Source of the DNA: Chloroflexota bacterium
GTDB taxonomy: Bacteria; Chloroflexota; UBA5177
Assembly: GCA_025966365.1 (NCBI GenBank)
Contig: JAICWV010000018.1
Location: forward strand, 1 to 35,442
Length of the DNA stretch: 35,442 bases
Reading direction: 5' to 3'
The notes under the pieces are model-generated. The model was given only the letters and a program-made list of their open reading frames with translations, did no database searches and was not told the origin of the DNA. The position numbers were made by a program, and so were the translations under genes. This document shows positions 16,120 to 23,669 of the stretch, in pieces (the first letter of the stretch is position 1; the number at the start of each line of letters is the position of its first letter).

Positions 16120-16629
16120 TTAGGAAGCCGACTGCCGCGCCAGCTCTTCCTCGGCGTAACCGCGAAGGCCGCCCCGGCTCATGATGGTTTGCAGGAACTC
16201 GGGGAAGGCAGCGGCTTTGTACTCGGTCCCCTTGGTCAGGTCATGAATGGTACCGGTGTCCGGATCAATCTCGACCTCGTCCCCCTCGTCTATCTGCTCG
16301 TAGGCTGCTGCGGACTCAAAGATCGGGAACCCGATGTTGATGGCGTTGCGGTAGAAGATTCGCGCAAAGGACGGTGCTACCACCCCGCCGATTCCGGACG
16401 CCTTGATGGATAGTGGGGCAACCTCCCGGGACGATCCACAGCCAAAATTGCCGCCCGCGACCACGATGTCGCCCGGTTTGATCTTCTTGATGAACTCGGT
16501 GTCCAGGTCGGCCATGCAGTACCTGGCCAGTTCCTTGGGATCGGTGATGTGACAGTACCGGCCGGGAATAATCACATCGGTGTTGATGTTGGGCCCGTAC
16601 TTCCAGACCCGACCTCGAAGCTTCTCCAT
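16120..16629 (-). CDS. leuD: Isopropylmalate isomerase small subunit (archaeal-type LeuD/homoaconitase)
   Basis: 169 residues, the short archaeal-type form. It carries the swivelling domain of the aconitase fold: INTDVIIPGRY near the start, AGGNFGCGSSREVAPLSI (63-74 region) and PSFARIFYRNAINIGFP. It pairs with the large subunit encoded immediately upstream to isomerise 2- to 3-alkylmalate. The loop that sets substrate choice in this family follows Tyr25 and reads Y-C-H-I here, which differs from the leucine-type Y-L-R-T that I recall for archaeal enzymes. Substrate is therefore open between isopropylmalate, homocitrate-type and other compounds. Nine bases separate it from leuC. Confidence 0.87.
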   Translation of the reverse strand: MEKLRGRVWKYGPNINTDVIIPGRYCHITDPKELARYCMADLDTEFIKKIKPGDIVVAGGNFGCGSSREVAPLSIKASGIGGVVAPSFARIFYRNAINIGFPIFESAAAYEQIDEGDEVEIDPDTGTIHDLTKGTEYKAAAFPEFLQTIMSRGGLRGYAEEELARQSAS

Positions 16630-16638
16630 TGCGCTCTC

Positions 16639-17919
16639 CTATCCGGCGGCGACCGGGCTCGCCACCTCGTCCGGGTGGGCGATGCGGCCGCTCACGGCCG
16701 ATGCCGCCGCCACGGCCGGGTTTGCCAAATAGATCTCGGCCGTTCGGGCCCCCATGCGCCCGACGAAATTGCGGTTTGTGGTCGAAACACACTTCTCATA
16801 CTCACCTAAAACGCCCATGTGGCCTCCGATGCAGGGCCCGCATGTCGAGGTTGAGACGATGCAGTCGGAGTCCAGGAAGATCTCCATGAGGCCTTCCTTG
16901 ACCATCTGCCGCTGGACCTCCTGGCTACCGGGGACCACGATGCAGCGGACACGCGGATCGACATGATGGCCGCGCAGGACGTGGGCGGCCTCGCGCATGT
17001 CTTCGATCCAGCCGTTGGTGCAGGTGCCGATGACTACCTGGTCGATCTCCACCGTACCGGCCTCGGTGACGGGCCGCGTGTTCTCCGGAATGGCAGGGAA
17101 GGCGATCTGCGGTTCGATGGTCCCGGCATCGATCTCAACGTCACGCTCGTAGGCGGCATCGGGATCGCTTCGGAACTCGGTGTACCGGTTATGTCCGACC
17201 GAGCCCAGGTACTCTCTGGTGATGTCGTCCGGGTGGAAGATGCCGTTCTTGGCCCCCGCCTCGATGGACATGTTGGCCATGGTGAACCGACCGGCCATCG
17301 GCAGCTCCGCCAGTGCGTCGCCATGGAACTCCATGGCCATATAGGTCGCGCCGTCCACCGTCAGCTGTCCGATGGTGTACAGAATCAGGTCCTTGCCGGT
17401 GACCCACGGTCGCAGCCGGCCATGATAGGTCACCTTGACTGTAGGAGGAACCCGCAGCCACGTCTGACCGATGGCCCAGGCCACAGCCACATCGGTCGAG
17501 CCGACGCCGGTGGAGAACGCGCCGAGCGCGCCGTAGGTGGTGGTGTGCGAGTCACCGCCGATGATGACCTGCCCCGGCCCGACGATTCCGTTCTGGGGCA
17601 GGACGCAGTGCTCGATACCGGCGCGGCCGACCTCGAACCAACGAGCATTCTGTTCCAGGGCGAACTCGCGGACGCGCTGGACAAGCTTCGCCGTGGTGAT
17701 GTCCTTGTTGGGCGTGAAGTGATCGGGCACGAAGACCGCGCCCTCGGGGTCTCTGATCCGCGTGGCTCCTTCAATCTTCTTGAATTCGTCGATGGCCAAC
17801 GCTGCCGACAGCTCGTTGGCCAGGACGACGTCGACGTCGACCATGACGATTTCGCCAGGTTCGACCCTGTCCCGGCCGGCATGCGCTGCCAGGATCTTCT
17901 CGGTGATGGTCATTCCCAT
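16639..17919 (-). CDS. leuC: Isopropylmalate isomerase large subunit (archaeal-type LeuC/homoaconitase)
   Basis: 426 residues, the length of the archaeal-type large subunits rather than the 465-residue enteric LeuC. The three [4Fe-4S] Cys ligands are visible: C300 in GTCTNG, and C360 and C363 in TCGPCIGG. Other active-site segments are GGDSHTTTYGALGAF and AGAKNGIF. It works with the small subunit in cytoplasmic hydration and dehydration of an alkylmalate. The start at 17919 has AAGGG about seven bases upstream. It lies 13 bases after the synthase gene. The order synthase-C-D-B matches a leucine or related 2-oxoacid elongation operon. Confidence 0.9.
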   Translation of the reverse strand: MGMTITEKILAAHAGRDRVEPGEIVMVDVDVVLANELSAALAIDEFKKIEGATRIRDPEGAVFVPDHFTPNKDITTAKLVQRVREFALEQNARWFEVGRAGIEHCVLPQNGIVGPGQVIIGGDSHTTTYGALGAFSTGVGSTDVAVAWAIGQTWLRVPPTVKVTYHGRLRPWVTGKDLILYTIGQLTVDGATYMAMEFHGDALAELPMAGRFTMANMSIEAGAKNGIFHPDDITREYLGSVGHNRYTEFRSDPDAAYERDVEIDAGTIEPQIAFPAIPENTRPVTEAGTVEIDQVVIGTCTNGWIEDMREAAHVLRGHHVDPRVRCIVVPGSQEVQRQMVKEGLMEIFLDSDCIVSTSTCGPCIGGHMGVLGEYEKCVSTTNRNFVGRMGARTAEIYLANPAVAAASAVSGRIAHPDEVASPVAAG

Positions 17920-17932
17920 ATCCGGTTCCCTT

Positions 17933-19183
17933 CTAGACGGCTTCTCGTGCTTGGTTGGCTCGATGTGCGGCGACCAACGCCAGGATCTCCCCCTCTGTCA
18001 GCAGTCGATCCGCGCGCTTGCAGTCCGCGAATATTGACTCCACCAGGACCGAATCCGGCTCGATTCCCCGGGATTCCAGCCAGAAGACGACGTTGGACTG
18101 GCCGCTCATGGGACCGATCTCGATCGTCTGCGAGCGGCCGAAGTAATCCGCAGGGACACCGGAATACACCCGATTCGCCAGCCAGCTGTCGCCTTTGCGA
18201 AGTGCCTTGATCACTGCCGCGGCATGGACGCCGGTGGCCGTTCGATAGGCATCCTGGCCAAGCACGGGGTAGCTGGCTGGAATGGGCACGCCGGTGATGG
18301 CCGACACAAAGTCGCAGTACGGCCCCAGCTGCGAGAGGTCGGTGTCGGTCCAGCCCAGCAATTTGAAGTTCACGAGCAACTGGTCGACGGCGGTGTTGCC
18401 GACGCGCTCGCCGATGCCCAGCGCGGTCCCGTGGACGCGATGCGCGCCCGCCACCGCGGCTGTGAGTGCGTTGATCAAGCCGAGCCCGCGGTCATTGTGG
18501 CCGTGCCAGTCGATTTTCACGTCTTCGCCGGTGTTCGCGACCACCGCTTTGATAAACATGACAAGATTCCAGGCTCCATCCGGCGTGGCGTGTCCGACGG
18601 TGTCGGCCAGACAAATGCGACGCGCGCCCGCCTCAATCGCGGCTGTGTACAGCCGCCTCAGCGTTTCCGGCTGGGCGCGCGTCGTATCTTCGGTCACATA
18701 CATGACCGGTAGGCCACGCTCGACCGCATAGCTCACCGCGTCCACGCTGTGCTGGAGCATGCGTTCGAGAGTCCAATCCTCGGCGTATTGGCGGATAGGA
18801 CTGGAGCCGATGAAGACCGCGGTCTCGATGGGAAGCCCCGCTGCTTCTGAGGCTTCGAGGATGGGGTCGATGTCCACCCGCAGAGTGCGTGCGGCGCAGT
18901 TGGGAACCATAGTGAGCCGCCCGTCTCTGATCTCGCGAGCCAGCGCCATCACATCGCGCTTGACCCGGGGGCCGGCCCCCGGCAAACCAATGTTGGCTGA
19001 CGAGATGCCGAGGGCGTCGATGAAGTGAAGGACCCGGATCTTATCCTGGATGGATGGGGCCCGAACCGACGGGCTCTGGAGCCCGTCGCGCAGGGTCTCG
19101 TCGTCGAGCTCCACCGCTGGGCGATCCGGCGTGCGTCGCTCCCCCCTGACGTTCCAGTCGTAGATCAGCTCTCGCTGCTCCAT
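17933..19183 (-). CDS. Isopropylmalate/homocitrate-synthase-like acyltransferase without regulatory domain
   Basis: About 416 residues of the HMG-CoA-lyase-like TIM-barrel family, which condenses acetyl-CoA with a 2-oxoacid. The entry motif is DDETLRDGLQSP (Arg32, Asp33) instead of the usual DTTLRDGEQ. Metal ligands H227 and H229 lie in HGHNDRGLG, and TALGIGERVGN is intact. The protein ends soon after the linker region, so the LeuA allosteric dimer domain that senses leucine is absent. The oxoacid may be 2-oxoisovalerate, 2-oxoglutarate, pyruvate or something else. ATG 19183 is preferred, eight bases after GGAGG; a GTG codon directly before it is an alternative. It is the first gene of the operon, with a TATAAT box just upstream. 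Confidence 0.82.
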   Translation of the reverse strand: MEQRELIYDWNVRGERRTPDRPAVELDDETLRDGLQSPSVRAPSIQDKIRVLHFIDALGISSANIGLPGAGPRVKRDVMALAREIRDGRLTMVPNCAARTLRVDIDPILEASEAAGLPIETAVFIGSSPIRQYAEDWTLERMLQHSVDAVSYAVERGLPVMYVTEDTTRAQPETLRRLYTAAIEAGARRICLADTVGHATPDGAWNLVMFIKAVVANTGEDVKIDWHGHNDRGLGLINALTAAVAGAHRVHGTALGIGERVGNTAVDQLLVNFKLLGWTDTDLSQLGPYCDFVSAITGVPIPASYPVLGQDAYRTATGVHAAAVIKALRKGDSWLANRVYSGVPADYFGRSQTIEIGPMSGQSNVVFWLESRGIEPDSVLVESIFADCKRADRLLTEGEILALVAAHRANQAREAV

Positions 19184-19202
19184 CACCCGGACCTCCGCCG
19201 CG

Positions 19203-19208
19203 ATTATA
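19203..19208 (-). promoter_or_regulatory. Candidate -10 box of the synthase-leuCDB-thiolase operon
   Basis: A perfect TATAAT on the minus strand ends about 20 bases before the synthase ATG. No good -35 lies 16-18 bases upstream. Transcription would begin close to the GGAGG ribosome site (19192-19196), giving a very short leader with no room for a leucine attenuator. Confidence 0.45.
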
Positions 19209-19251
19209 GAACTGCTCGCGAAGAACCTGTCCGCACGGCGCGAGCCGGAGC

Positions 19252-20478
19252 TCAGGCGGCGTGCACGGGAGCCCGGAAGTAGGAGACGTACCGGAAGAGC
19301 TCCAGGTATGCCCGGGCCACGCTCGCCCAGACCATGGGCCGGCTGAAGCGGTAGGCCTTCTCTTCCATGGCCAGAAGTTTCTTGCGGTCGGTGAGGAGAG
19401 AGCTCACGGCGGTGGCGATGGCCGGGGAGTCGCGGAAGGGGACGATGATGCCCCGTCCGTTGGCCAGCATCTCTTCGGCATAGGCAAACGGCGTCGCTAC
19501 CACAGCCTTGCCACAGCCGACCGCATACGCAAGCGTGCCGCTTACGATCTGGTCCTTGCCCAGGTAGGCCATGACATAAACATCGGTGGCGGCAAGATAG
19601 CGGATGAGCTCCGAGTTGGTCAGAAACCGATTATTGAAACGGACATGCCGCTGCACACCCAGCTCTTTAGCTCGTTCCATGAGAGCGTTGCGATAGGCTT
19701 CACCCTCCCGCTGCCGGATGTGCGGGTGGGTTTCGCCGATCACGAGATACAGCGCCTTCGGGTTCTTCTCGACGATCTCGGGAAGGGCTTCGATCACATA
19801 TTCGATGGCTTTGCTGGGGCCAATGAGGCCGAAGGTGGAGAGAAGGGCCTGGTCGCCCAGACCAAGCAGTTTCTTGGTCCGGCGCCGGATGGCTTCCTTG
19901 CGCGTGAAATTGGGAATGCCGTGTGGAATCATGTGCAGCCGGTCGGGCGGGAGCCTGTAATTGTTGAGGATCAGGGGCACCGCCGAGCGGGCCAGAACCA
20001 CCACGGCCGATGCCTCGTCCAGCAGACTCTGGGTTACCTCTTTAAAGTGACCTTCCGGTTGCGGCAGCACCGTGTGCATGGTGAGCACGACGGGCTTGTT
20101 GAGCCGGCGCATGAACTCGAGAATCGATTCGCCGTCGTCGCCCCCGTAGATCCCGTACTCGTGCTGAATGTTGACCACCTGGATCCGCGAGCGATTAATC
20201 TCGTCAGCCACCTCGATGTACGAGCCGGGGTCGTCGGCGTCGATCTGCCAGCGCACGCGCCCCTGATAGTCGTGCAGGTCGTAGTCGTACATCTGACCGT
20301 AGTCGTTCACGGCGGCGACAGTTGAGAGGCGGGTCGGATCGATCGAGTCGTAGGCGTTCACCAGGTCATAGGTAAATGTCCCGATGCCGCATTCCCGGGG
20401 TGGATAGGTGCCGACAAAGGCGACCCGAGGCGATGAAGACAGAGCCGATGAGGGTGCATCCATATAGGATTCCTGCAT
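19252..20478 (-). CDS. GT4-like glycosyltransferase
   Basis: 408 residues with two Rossmann halves (GT-B fold). The N-terminal half has RVAFVGTYPPRECGIGTFT, VVNIQHEYGIYGGDDG and VLTMHTVLP. The C-terminal half has STFGLIGPSKAIEYVIEALP, YLVIGETHP and VRFNNRFLTNSELIRYLAATD. In the donor site the usual GT4 E-x7-E is replaced by a Gln-containing version, DQIVSGTLAYAVGCGKAVVA, found in a subgroup often annotated as mannosyl- or glucosyltransferases. It is cytoplasmic, transferring sugar from a nucleotide donor; donor and acceptor are unknown. The ATG at 20478 has GGAGGAG five bases upstream and its own promoter. It lies before the leu-type operon with a 68-base gap, so it may be a separate unit. 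Confidence 0.85.
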   Translation of the reverse strand: MQESYMDAPSSALSSSPRVAFVGTYPPRECGIGTFTYDLVNAYDSIDPTRLSTVAAVNDYGQMYDYDLHDYQGRVRWQIDADDPGSYIEVADEINRSRIQVVNIQHEYGIYGGDDGESILEFMRRLNKPVVLTMHTVLPQPEGHFKEVTQSLLDEASAVVVLARSAVPLILNNYRLPPDRLHMIPHGIPNFTRKEAIRRRTKKLLGLGDQALLSTFGLIGPSKAIEYVIEALPEIVEKNPKALYLVIGETHPHIRQREGEAYRNALMERAKELGVQRHVRFNNRFLTNSELIRYLAATDVYVMAYLGKDQIVSGTLAYAVGCGKAVVATPFAYAEEMLANGRGIIVPFRDSPAIATAVSSLLTDRKKLLAMEEKAYRFSRPMVWASVARAYLELFRYVSYFRAPVHAA

Positions 20479-20508
20479 CTGATCTCCTCCGGTTCCGCCT
20501 GTTGCCCC

Positions 20509-20537
20509 ACTCTATCAGGCCCCCTGAAACGCGGCAA
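20509..20537 (-). promoter_or_regulatory. Promoter of the GT4 gene
   Basis: On the minus strand, TTGCCG (20532-20537) and TAGAGT (20509-20514) are separated by 17 bases. Each matches four of six consensus bases. The leader would be about 25 bases, enough for the GGAGGAG ribosome site. Confidence 0.55.
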
Positions 20538-20574
20538 GGGTGGGCTGGCTCAGGTCCGCGCACGGTCCCCTTGC

Positions 20575-20603
20575 TTGACAGGCCGCGAAAATCCTGGTAG
20601 TTT
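20575..20603 (+). promoter_or_regulatory. Promoter of the NlpC/P60 hydrolase gene
   Basis: A perfect TTGACA -35 (20575-20580), a 17-base spacer and TAGTTT (20598-20603). The -10 is weak by consensus but similar to other TAG-type boxes in this window. Transcription would begin near 20610, leaving a leader of about 80 bases. It is divergent from the GT4 promoter about 40 bases away. Confidence 0.6.
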
Positions 20604-20620
20604 GGTTTTGCGTTTTGCGT

Positions 20621-20690
20621 GCTGAGCCCAAGCCGTGCCTTAGGCGTGGCAGCCCAGGGCCTCAGTGCGACCAAAAATTTTGGAGGTCGC
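20621..20690 (+). promoter_or_regulatory. Structured leader of the NlpC/P60 gene, ribosome site in a hairpin
   Basis: Two structures can form. First, CTGAGCCC (20622-20629) pairs with GGG-c-CTCAG (20657-20665) and encloses an eight-pair hairpin GCCGTGCC/GGCGTGGC with a TTA loop (20632-20650). Second, GCGACC (20667-20672) pairs with GGTCGC (20685-20690), burying the Shine-Dalgarno GGAGG at 20682-20686; inside it CCAAAA/TTTTGG offers a competing fold. This suggests control of translation. I do not recognise a known riboswitch class. Confidence 0.5.
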
Positions 20691-20692
20691 GG

Positions 20693-22324
20693 ATGAGGAA
20701 ACCGCTGCTCGCTCTAGGACTGGTTGTGACTACCGGTCTAGGAGCCTTACCGGTGGCCGACGTTATGGCCGCCGCCCCCCCAGGCTCAAATTTGGCAGCT
20801 TCTCCCCCCAGCTACTCCCCCCAGGCCACTTCGGCAAACTCCAGCAGCCTCTCGAAGTCCCAAAGTGTTTCCGGCGCACAGATCGTGGCCACGGCCATGA
20901 AATACCTCGGCTACGAATACACCGCAACCGGTAATAGCCCGAGCACCGGATTCAGCTGCATTGGATTCGCCTCCTACGTGTACCGCCAGAACGGCATCAA
21001 TCTGCCGGGCGATCTCCAGGACGCGTGGAACTTTGCGCCGCAGATCTCCTTCTCGCAGCTTCAACCCGGCGATCTGCTCTACTTCAAGAACACCGTGTGG
21101 CAGGGTCTGTCTCACGTCGCCATTTACATAGGCGGCGGCAAGATGATTCATGCCGAGTACTACGGACGTGGAGTGAGGATCACTTCGTTCTACAACGATC
21201 CGACGGACGGCAACTACTGGCCGCAGCATTACATGGGCGCGAATCGGCCCTGGACCGGGGCGTCGGTGAGCCCGGTGGTGCCGACTGCGCCGGCGACGGG
21301 AACGACAGACCAGTCGCCGACAGTGACGCACCCCACGACGGCCAGTGTGCCCGCAGGGGCCGCGTCGGCGGTGGTGACTGCCTCCTCCGGCCTCAATGTC
21401 CGGACTGGCCCGTCAAAGAAGTCAACGGTGGCTGCTGTTGCCGCTTCCGGCTCGACCGTCTACGTGCTTGGCCATAGCGGCAACTGGTATCACGTACAGC
21501 TGCCGAACGGGGTATCAGGATGGGTCCTGGGCACCTTCATTGGTATGGGATCGACATCGGGCGGGACTTCGCAGACGGCCCGGCCAGTCAGTCCTGCCAG
21601 AGCCGGGCAGCCGCTGGCCGCGACCAACCGGCCGACCATCGCGAGTCGAGTTTCGGTGCTGAACGTTCACGCATCGCCGACCACCACCGGCGCGGTCGTC
21701 GGATCGCTCCCCAGGGGCGAGAAGGTCGTGGTACTGGCGCGCCGTGGCGCCTGGATGAAAGTCCAGCTGCCAGACGGGTCCGTCGGATGGGTGCTCGGTT
21801 CGTACACCACCGGCGGGGCGGCTTCCAGCGGCAGGGCTTCGAAGTCAACCGGGGTGAAATCTACCGGGGTGAAGTCGGTCGCAAAGCGATCGACCACCGG
21901 TGTGGCTGTGAACGTCCGGCAGCGTCCGTCGCTCAGAGCCGGAGTCGTGACCACGATCTCCAGTGGCACCTCGTACACCATTCTCGGATGGTCGAATAAC
22001 TGGGTGCACGTCCGCCTCGCCAACGGCACCACCGGCTGGATTGCCGGGAGCGTGATCGGCGCCCTCAAGTCAAGTCCGGCTCACTCGACGACCAGGACAG
22101 TGAGCCGGTCGACCACCGTGAGTACGACGGTGAGCAAGACGCAGTACCCCCACGTGGTAACGGCGTCGGTCCGCGTCCATGCAACCCCCAGCCTGAAGGG
22201 CCGGGTGATCGGCGGAGCTACCGCCGGCACGCGCGCCCAGGTGTTCGGCTACAGCAACGGCTTCGCCCACGTCAGCCTTTCCAACGGCGTGCGCGGATTC
22301 GTGTACGGGACGTACGTCCGGTAA
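20693..22324 (+). CDS. Exported NlpC/P60 peptidoglycan hydrolase with four SH3b repeats
   Basis: 543 residues: signal peptide (about 1-27, ending VMAAA), a Ser-rich linker, NlpC/P60 domain (about 60-188), then four bacterial SH3 repeats at about 225-284, 317-372, 402-457 and 486-543, joined by Thr/Ser/Gly-rich linkers. Catalytic residues are likely C89 (in FSCIGFASYVY), H141 (in LSHVAIYIGGG) and H153. The usual DCSG around the Cys is SCIG here, a minor deviation. Such enzymes cut D-Glu-to-diamino-acid bonds in stem peptides, and the SH3b repeats bind the wall. The ATG at 20693 follows GGAGG by six bases and gives the clean signal peptide. The repeats share 3-4 anchor positions (NVR..PS, W.HV.L.NG..GW) but are diverged. 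Confidence 0.9.
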   Translation: MRKPLLALGLVVTTGLGALPVADVMAAAPPGSNLAASPPSYSPQATSANSSSLSKSQSVSGAQIVATAMKYLGYEYTATGNSPSTGFSCIGFASYVYRQNGINLPGDLQDAWNFAPQISFSQLQPGDLLYFKNTVWQGLSHVAIYIGGGKMIHAEYYGRGVRITSFYNDPTDGNYWPQHYMGANRPWTGASVSPVVPTAPATGTTDQSPTVTHPTTASVPAGAASAVVTASSGLNVRTGPSKKSTVAAVAASGSTVYVLGHSGNWYHVQLPNGVSGWVLGTFIGMGSTSGGTSQTARPVSPARAGQPLAATNRPTIASRVSVLNVHASPTTTGAVVGSLPRGEKVVVLARRGAWMKVQLPDGSVGWVLGSYTTGGAASSGRASKSTGVKSTGVKSVAKRSTTGVAVNVRQRPSLRAGVVTTISSGTSYTILGWSNNWVHVRLANGTTGWIAGSVIGALKSSPAHSTTRTVSRSTTVSTTVSKTQYPHVVTASVRVHATPSLKGRVIGGATAGTRAQVFGYSNGFAHVSLSNGVRGFVYGTYVR

Positions 22325-22338
22325 AAGCGTGATTCCAG

Positions 22339-22372
22339 AGAGGCCGGCCGCATGCGGCTGGCCTCTTCTTTC
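22339..22372 (+). terminator. Intrinsic terminator after the NlpC/P60 gene
   Basis: AGAGGCCGGCCG pairs with CGGCTGGCCTCT (22339-22366, twelve pairs with one G-T, four-base loop), followed by a pyrimidine run TCTTTC. It begins 15 bases after the stop codon. Confidence 0.85.
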
Positions 22373-22468
22373 ATTTCGAGCTCCATCACTGCGTGGGAGC
22401 GATAGGATTGAGCGGGGGCCCGGCGAAGGTGGCCGGCGCTCCCGGAGTCAATGGGCCAGGGGGGTGGA

Positions 22469-23392
22469 ATGCTGCGTCAGATGCTGATCCGGCTCTCCCA
22501 GGAACCGCGTTTGCGAGACATGACCGTGCACAACGGCATGATGCGGTCGATGGCGCGCCGCTTTGTTGCCGGTGAAACACTGCCCGAGGCGATCGACGTC
22601 GTCCGTCAGTTGAACCGGAGAGGGATGACAGCCACCCTGGATCATCTGGGGGAAAACGTGTCGACGGAAGCAGAGGCGGCGGCCGCGGCGGACGACTATT
22701 GCCGCATGCTGGAAGCGATCGCGGATGCCGGGGTGGACAGCAACGTTTCGCTCAAGCTGACTCACATGGGGCTGGATCTGGGAGAGGATGTGGCCTATGG
22801 CAATACCCTGCGCATCGTCCAGGCGGCCTCACCCAATTTCGTCCGTATCGACATGGAAAGCTCGGAATACGTGGATCGGACGCTGCGGATCTTCCACCGC
22901 CTGTTCCAGGATCACACGAACGTCGGCGTCGTCATCCAGTCCGCCCTCTACCGTAGCGAGGCAGACGTGGAGGGCCTGATCGAAGTTGGCGCCCGTGTCC
23001 GGCTGGTCAAGGGAGCGTACCTGGAGCCGCCAAGCATCGCCTACCAGGACAAGGCCGACGTGGACGCCGCTTATGTTCGGCTGATGGGGGCGCTGCTCCT
23101 GCGGGGCAACTTCCCGGCCATCGCTACCCACGACCCGCGGATGATCGACGCGACCAGGGAATACTCCCTGGGCCATGGAATCGACCCCTCGCGCTACGAG
23201 TTTCAGATGCTCTATGGAATCCGCCGCGATCTTCAGGCTCGCCTCGTGGGGCAGGGCTACAAGATGCGCATCTACGTTCCCTACGGAACCGAGTGGTATC
23301 CATACCTCATGCGTCGGATGGCGGAGCGTCCTGCCAACCTCATGTTTGTGGTGGGGAACATCGCGCGAGAAAGCATGCCCGGGCGCCGTTAG
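22469..23392 (+). CDS. Proline dehydrogenase (monofunctional)
   Basis: 307-residue FAD-dependent TIM-barrel enzyme oxidising proline to pyrroline-5-carboxylate. Markers are TATLDHLGENV, NVSLKLTHMGLDLG, FVRIDMESSEYVDRT, GVVIQSALYRSEAD, RLVKGAYLEP, ATHDPRMID, EFQMLYGIRRDLQ and RIYVPYGTEWYPYLMRRMAERP; these line up with the strands and proline-binding Arg residues of monofunctional ProDH. The start at 22469 is chosen for AGGGGGG four to five bases upstream and the natural MLRQMLIRLS start; an ATG at 22451 with a closer GGAG is an alternative. The partner P5C dehydrogenase is not in the window. The 3' end overlaps a convergent small gene by four bases. Confidence 0.9.
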   Translation: MLRQMLIRLSQEPRLRDMTVHNGMMRSMARRFVAGETLPEAIDVVRQLNRRGMTATLDHLGENVSTEAEAAAAADDYCRMLEAIADAGVDSNVSLKLTHMGLDLGEDVAYGNTLRIVQAASPNFVRIDMESSEYVDRTLRIFHRLFQDHTNVGVVIQSALYRSEADVEGLIEVGARVRLVKGAYLEPPSIAYQDKADVDAAYVRLMGALLLRGNFPAIATHDPRMIDATREYSLGHGIDPSRYEFQMLYGIRRDLQARLVGQGYKMRIYVPYGTEWYPYLMRRMAERPANLMFVVGNIARESMPGRR

Positions 23393-23550
23393 CTCAGAGC
23401 TGCCGCCAGCGCCAGGTAGAGGATGAAACCCCAGAAGAGTGACAGGAACACCAGTCCAACGATCCGTTCTAGAACACCGCTTCGAAAGGCAAGGGTCAAG
23501 GTCTGCGCCTGAATGGAACGCTCTGTCAGTTGGTACTCGTAGGGCCGCAT
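23389..23550 (-). CDS. 53-residue single-pass membrane protein
   Basis: Found by hand on the minus strand. The start ATG at 23550 has GAGGTG six bases upstream, and a good promoter lies 45-75 bases upstream. The product has a polar N-terminal half (RPYEYQLTERSIQAQTL) and one hydrophobic helix (VGLVFLSLFWGFILYLALAAAL) reaching the C-terminus, so it is probably an inner-membrane peptide with a cytoplasmic N-terminus. It overlaps the proline dehydrogenase stop codon by four bases on the opposite strand. No family is recognised. Promoter, ribosome site and a clean helix together make it more than a random frame. Confidence 0.65.
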   Translation of the reverse strand: MRPYEYQLTERSIQAQTLTLAFRSGVLERIVGLVFLSLFWGFILYLALAAALS

Positions 23551-23596
23551 CTGCTCACCTCATTAATAGTACGGTTGTTCTCGGTCGCGTGTTCTA

Positions 23597-23625
23597 AATC
23601 TAAGGGAGCGAGGGGCGCGCGTCAA
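23597..23625 (-). promoter_or_regulatory. Promoter of the small membrane protein gene
   Basis: On the minus strand, TTGACG (23620-23625), a 17-base spacer and TAGATT (23597-23602): five of six and four of six consensus matches. The leader would be about 40 bases. Confidence 0.6.
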
Positions 23626-23669
23626 GACGGAATCTGTGTCGCCCACCGCGGGTCATTGTCTTGCTGCGA

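Noticed and set aside
15050-19183. Firm call of a lysine (alpha-aminoadipate) or methanogen-type homocitrate pathway
   Set aside because: The enzyme families fit, but no lysine-pathway partner genes are present and substrate residues do not decide it.
20604-20692. c-di-AMP (ydaO-type) riboswitch before the NlpC/P60 gene
   Set aside because: The association is common in other bacteria, but the leader is too short and lacks the conserved sequence blocks I would expect. I kept it only as an unclassified structured leader.
21570-22150. DNA tandem repeats in the SH3b region
   Set aside because: The repeats are protein domains that have diverged at the DNA level. Apart from a short duplicated unit near 21850-21875 there is no recent duplication.
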